From assembly GCA_016935655.1 (NCBI GenBank), contig JAFGQM010000116.1:1-6139 (forward strand): a stretch of 6,139 bases of DNA, read 5' to 3'. The translations under genes and the position numbers were made by a program. The DNA comes from Candidatus Altarchaeota archaeon (GTDB lineage Archaea > Altiarchaeota > Altiarchaeia > JAFGQM01). Positions 4,796 to 6,139 of this stretch are shown here, in pieces. Under the pieces are notes generated by a model. It did not search any database and was not told the origin of the DNA. It saw nothing but the letters and a program-made list of their open reading frames with translations. Position 1 is the first letter of the stretch; each line of letters begins with the position of its first letter.

Positions 4796-6139
4796 TCAGG
4801 ACCAGTCGCAGTATGGTCGTGTCTGCAAACACTCGGTGAGTAGCAAGCTAGAACAGGCCTGGAGATTGGTGCAACTATCGGAGACCCACTCACAATAGGC
4901 GCTCCCCTGGCACTCTGGGGACGATGCCCGTTGGGCGCAGTATGCGGCCAATCCTCCTGTGTTATCCTTGCAACTAGTGCCAGGTTTCGGCACACAACAC
5001 CTATTGGGCTCACAATCGCCATAAATTTCTGTGGAAAAAGCTGACGAACACTCATCTGTACATATGTTCCCATCCATGACACAAGAACCGCTCACCGTTT
5101 CCTCGCAACAGAGGGCATTGGACCCATACGACTCTTGACACTGGGGGATGCCCGCAGTCACTTCGCCAAAACCTGCGCAGTCATTGTACTGGCAAACACC
5201 CCCCAGATTGGCACATGTCAGTTCAATACAGTTGCCCGCATAACCACACCAGCAAGGAGGCATCGAACAATCGCCGTTCGCGGCGGTAGAATCGCACTCT
5301 AATGGATCGAAATCATTTATTATAATCTCCTCGCCACATGTGTTATCTACGCAAGTCGGCGTTCTGCATATATTATCCGGGCAGTCTGAGGGGTTATCAC
5401 ACCAGTCAGTTGCACAGCAGAGATGGCCCAATGGGCTGCCGCCAGCTTGCATCGCCTCGGCCGCGCAGCTCTCCCTTTGGGCGGATATCTCAGGCTCTCC
5501 CTCGCACATGAAGCCCCTGCATACCCCGCTAGCCTCCTCACAGTCGCCGATGCGGCTAAAGTCCACCACACAGCATATGGAGCCTACGCACTCCCCATCA
5601 GTATAGCGGCTTCCCACGGGACAGCTGGAACCATCATAGCAGTAGCCACCTTCTAGGGATTCACAAGGCTCATCAGGATCAGCGGGACATTCGCAGGTCG
5701 GCGGGCAGTCCCTGCCCGGACCGCAGGCGTCGTCACCGGGAAGCTCACAATCTTCACCACCATCTAAAACCCCGTTGCCGCAGAGGGTGCATCTGTGGTC
5801 GGCATTGCATATCTCTCCCGAATCACAGTCGGCGGGGGAGCAGCATTCACCGGTCCAGTATTGCACGCCGTCGCAGCAGACGCCGTTGATCCCCATCGAG
5901 CAGGTCTCGCCAGGTCGGTCGCCGCAGACCATGCCGCAGCCCTCGCAGCCGCTTTCGTCAAAGGTGCAGTCGTCCCTGCATTCTAGCGTACCGCTGGAGT
6001 ACCCCAAAAAGACACAATCCCTGCCATCAAGGTCATCATCCGCAGTCTGGCTCAGCCGGTCCAGTCCTATGTCGCATTCTTCTGAGCCTGTTATGGCTCC
6101 ATCACCGCAGTCAGCATCCCCGCTCCAGACGCAGCACAC
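4796..6139 (-). CDS. Cysteine-rich modular protein, probably extracellular, C-terminal part
   Basis: The frame is open from the right edge to the TGA at 4798-4796: 447 residues, with the start and any signal peptide beyond the window. About 66 residues (near 15%) are Cys. Residues 11-65 match the Myxococcus-type cysteine-rich repeat (CGDGAITGSEECD, then DGRDCVFLGY, GTLECRDDCTFDESGC). A second, shorter copy begins at CGNGVLDGGEDCE (120-132). Four six-Cys modules ending in CC follow (159-190, 200-242, 309-345, 353-382). The end, 401-447, has two half-repeats finishing in YCEW and YCDW. There is no transmembrane helix and no C-terminal anchor. So many Cys in spaced, paired patterns suggest a disulphide-stabilised secreted or surface protein; such proteins occur in several DPANN archaea and in bacteria. 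No enzyme motif is visible, so function is unknown: adhesion or cell contact is only a guess. Confidence 0.8.
   Translation of the reverse strand: MCCVWSGDADCGDGAITGSEECDIGLDRLSQTADDDLDGRDCVFLGYSSGTLECRDDCTFDESGCEGCGMVCGDRPGETCSMGINGVCCDGVQYWTGECCSPADCDSGEICNADHRCTLCGNGVLDGGEDCELPGDDACGPGRDCPPTCECPADPDEPCESLEGGYCYDGSSCPVGSRYTDGECVGSICCVVDFSRIGDCEEASGVCRGFMCEGEPEISAQRESCAAEAMQAGGSPLGHLCCATDWCDNPSDCPDNICRTPTCVDNTCGEEIIINDFDPLECDSTAANGDCSMPPCWCGYAGNCIELTCANLGGVCQYNDCAGFGEVTAGIPQCQESYGSNALCCEETVSGSCVMDGNICTDECSSAFSTEIYGDCEPNRCCVPKPGTSCKDNTGGLAAYCAQRASSPECQGSAYCEWVSDSCTNLQACSSLLLTECLQTRPYCDWS
4994..5665 (-). repeat. Four six-cysteine modules in the cysteine-rich protein
   Basis: The modules share the plan C-x(6-7)-C-x(3-5)-C-x(10-12)-C-x(4-15)-CC. 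They lie at residues 159-190, 200-242, 309-345 and 353-382 of the visible protein (about 5665-5570, 5542-5414, 5215-5105 and 5083-4994). Three begin with a Cys followed by a Gly-containing stretch before the second Cys (EGGYC, LGGVC, MDGNIC). Between the second and third modules lies an insert with its own Cys pattern (247-304). The DNA has diverged strongly, so only the cysteine spacing links the copies. Confidence 0.7.

Noticed and set aside
4768..5082. Short minus-strand frame within the cysteine-rich gene, and similar frames at 5347-5571 and 5764-5961
   Set aside because: They are alternative frames of the cysteine-rich gene; their products lack the ordered Cys spacing and have no recognisable family features.

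Overview
The window comes from an archaeon and holds most of the conserved archaeal exosome-proteasome superoperon. All recognised genes read on the minus strand, so transcription runs from right to left. Three things mark it as archaeal: the gene set (proteasome alpha subunit, SBDS, exosome Rrp4/Rrp41/Rrp42, ribosomal protein eL43, RNA polymerase subunit P, KEOPS Pcc1), the very tight gene packing, and anti-Shine-Dalgarno-compatible leaders. The cysteine-rich secreted-type protein at the right edge, several compact proteins and a bacterial-type HMG-CoA reductase at the left edge would suit a DPANN-like lineage. That placement is inference and should be settled with a phylogeny.

Layout in transcription order (right to left): (1) the C-terminal 447 residues of a very cysteine-rich modular protein, whose start lies beyond the right edge; (2) an intergenic stretch of about 87 bases with a T-rich tract (possible terminator) and the probable promoter of the superoperon; (3) psmA; (4) SBDS; (5) rrp4, with an unusual Arg/Asp tetrapeptide-repeat insertion in its S1 domain, encoded by a 12-bp/36-bp tandem repeat; (6) rrp41; (7) rrp42; (8) a short eL43 (L37Ae) gene; (9) rpoP; (10) pcc1; (11) the first 115 codons of a class II HMG-CoA reductase running off the left edge.

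From psmA to the left edge the genes overlap or are separated by at most 9 bases, so they are almost certainly co-transcribed and translationally coupled. Together they cover RNA 3'-end degradation (Rrp4 cap plus Rrp41/Rrp42 ring), protein degradation (20S proteasome alpha ring), ribosome maturation and structure (SBDS, eL43), transcription (RpoP) and tRNA t6A modification (Pcc1). The usual neighbours at both ends are absent: no RNase P protein gene directly upstream of psmA, and no prefoldin beta gene directly after pcc1. A secreted cysteine-rich protein and a mevalonate-pathway enzyme sit there instead.

I see no RNA genes, CRISPR arrays, insertion sequences or other mobile elements. No stretch over 300 bases lacks a gene. 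I found no wholly new system. The most notable items are the Rrp4 insertion, the HMG-CoA reductase at the end of the superoperon, the truncated eL43 and the modular cysteine-rich protein.
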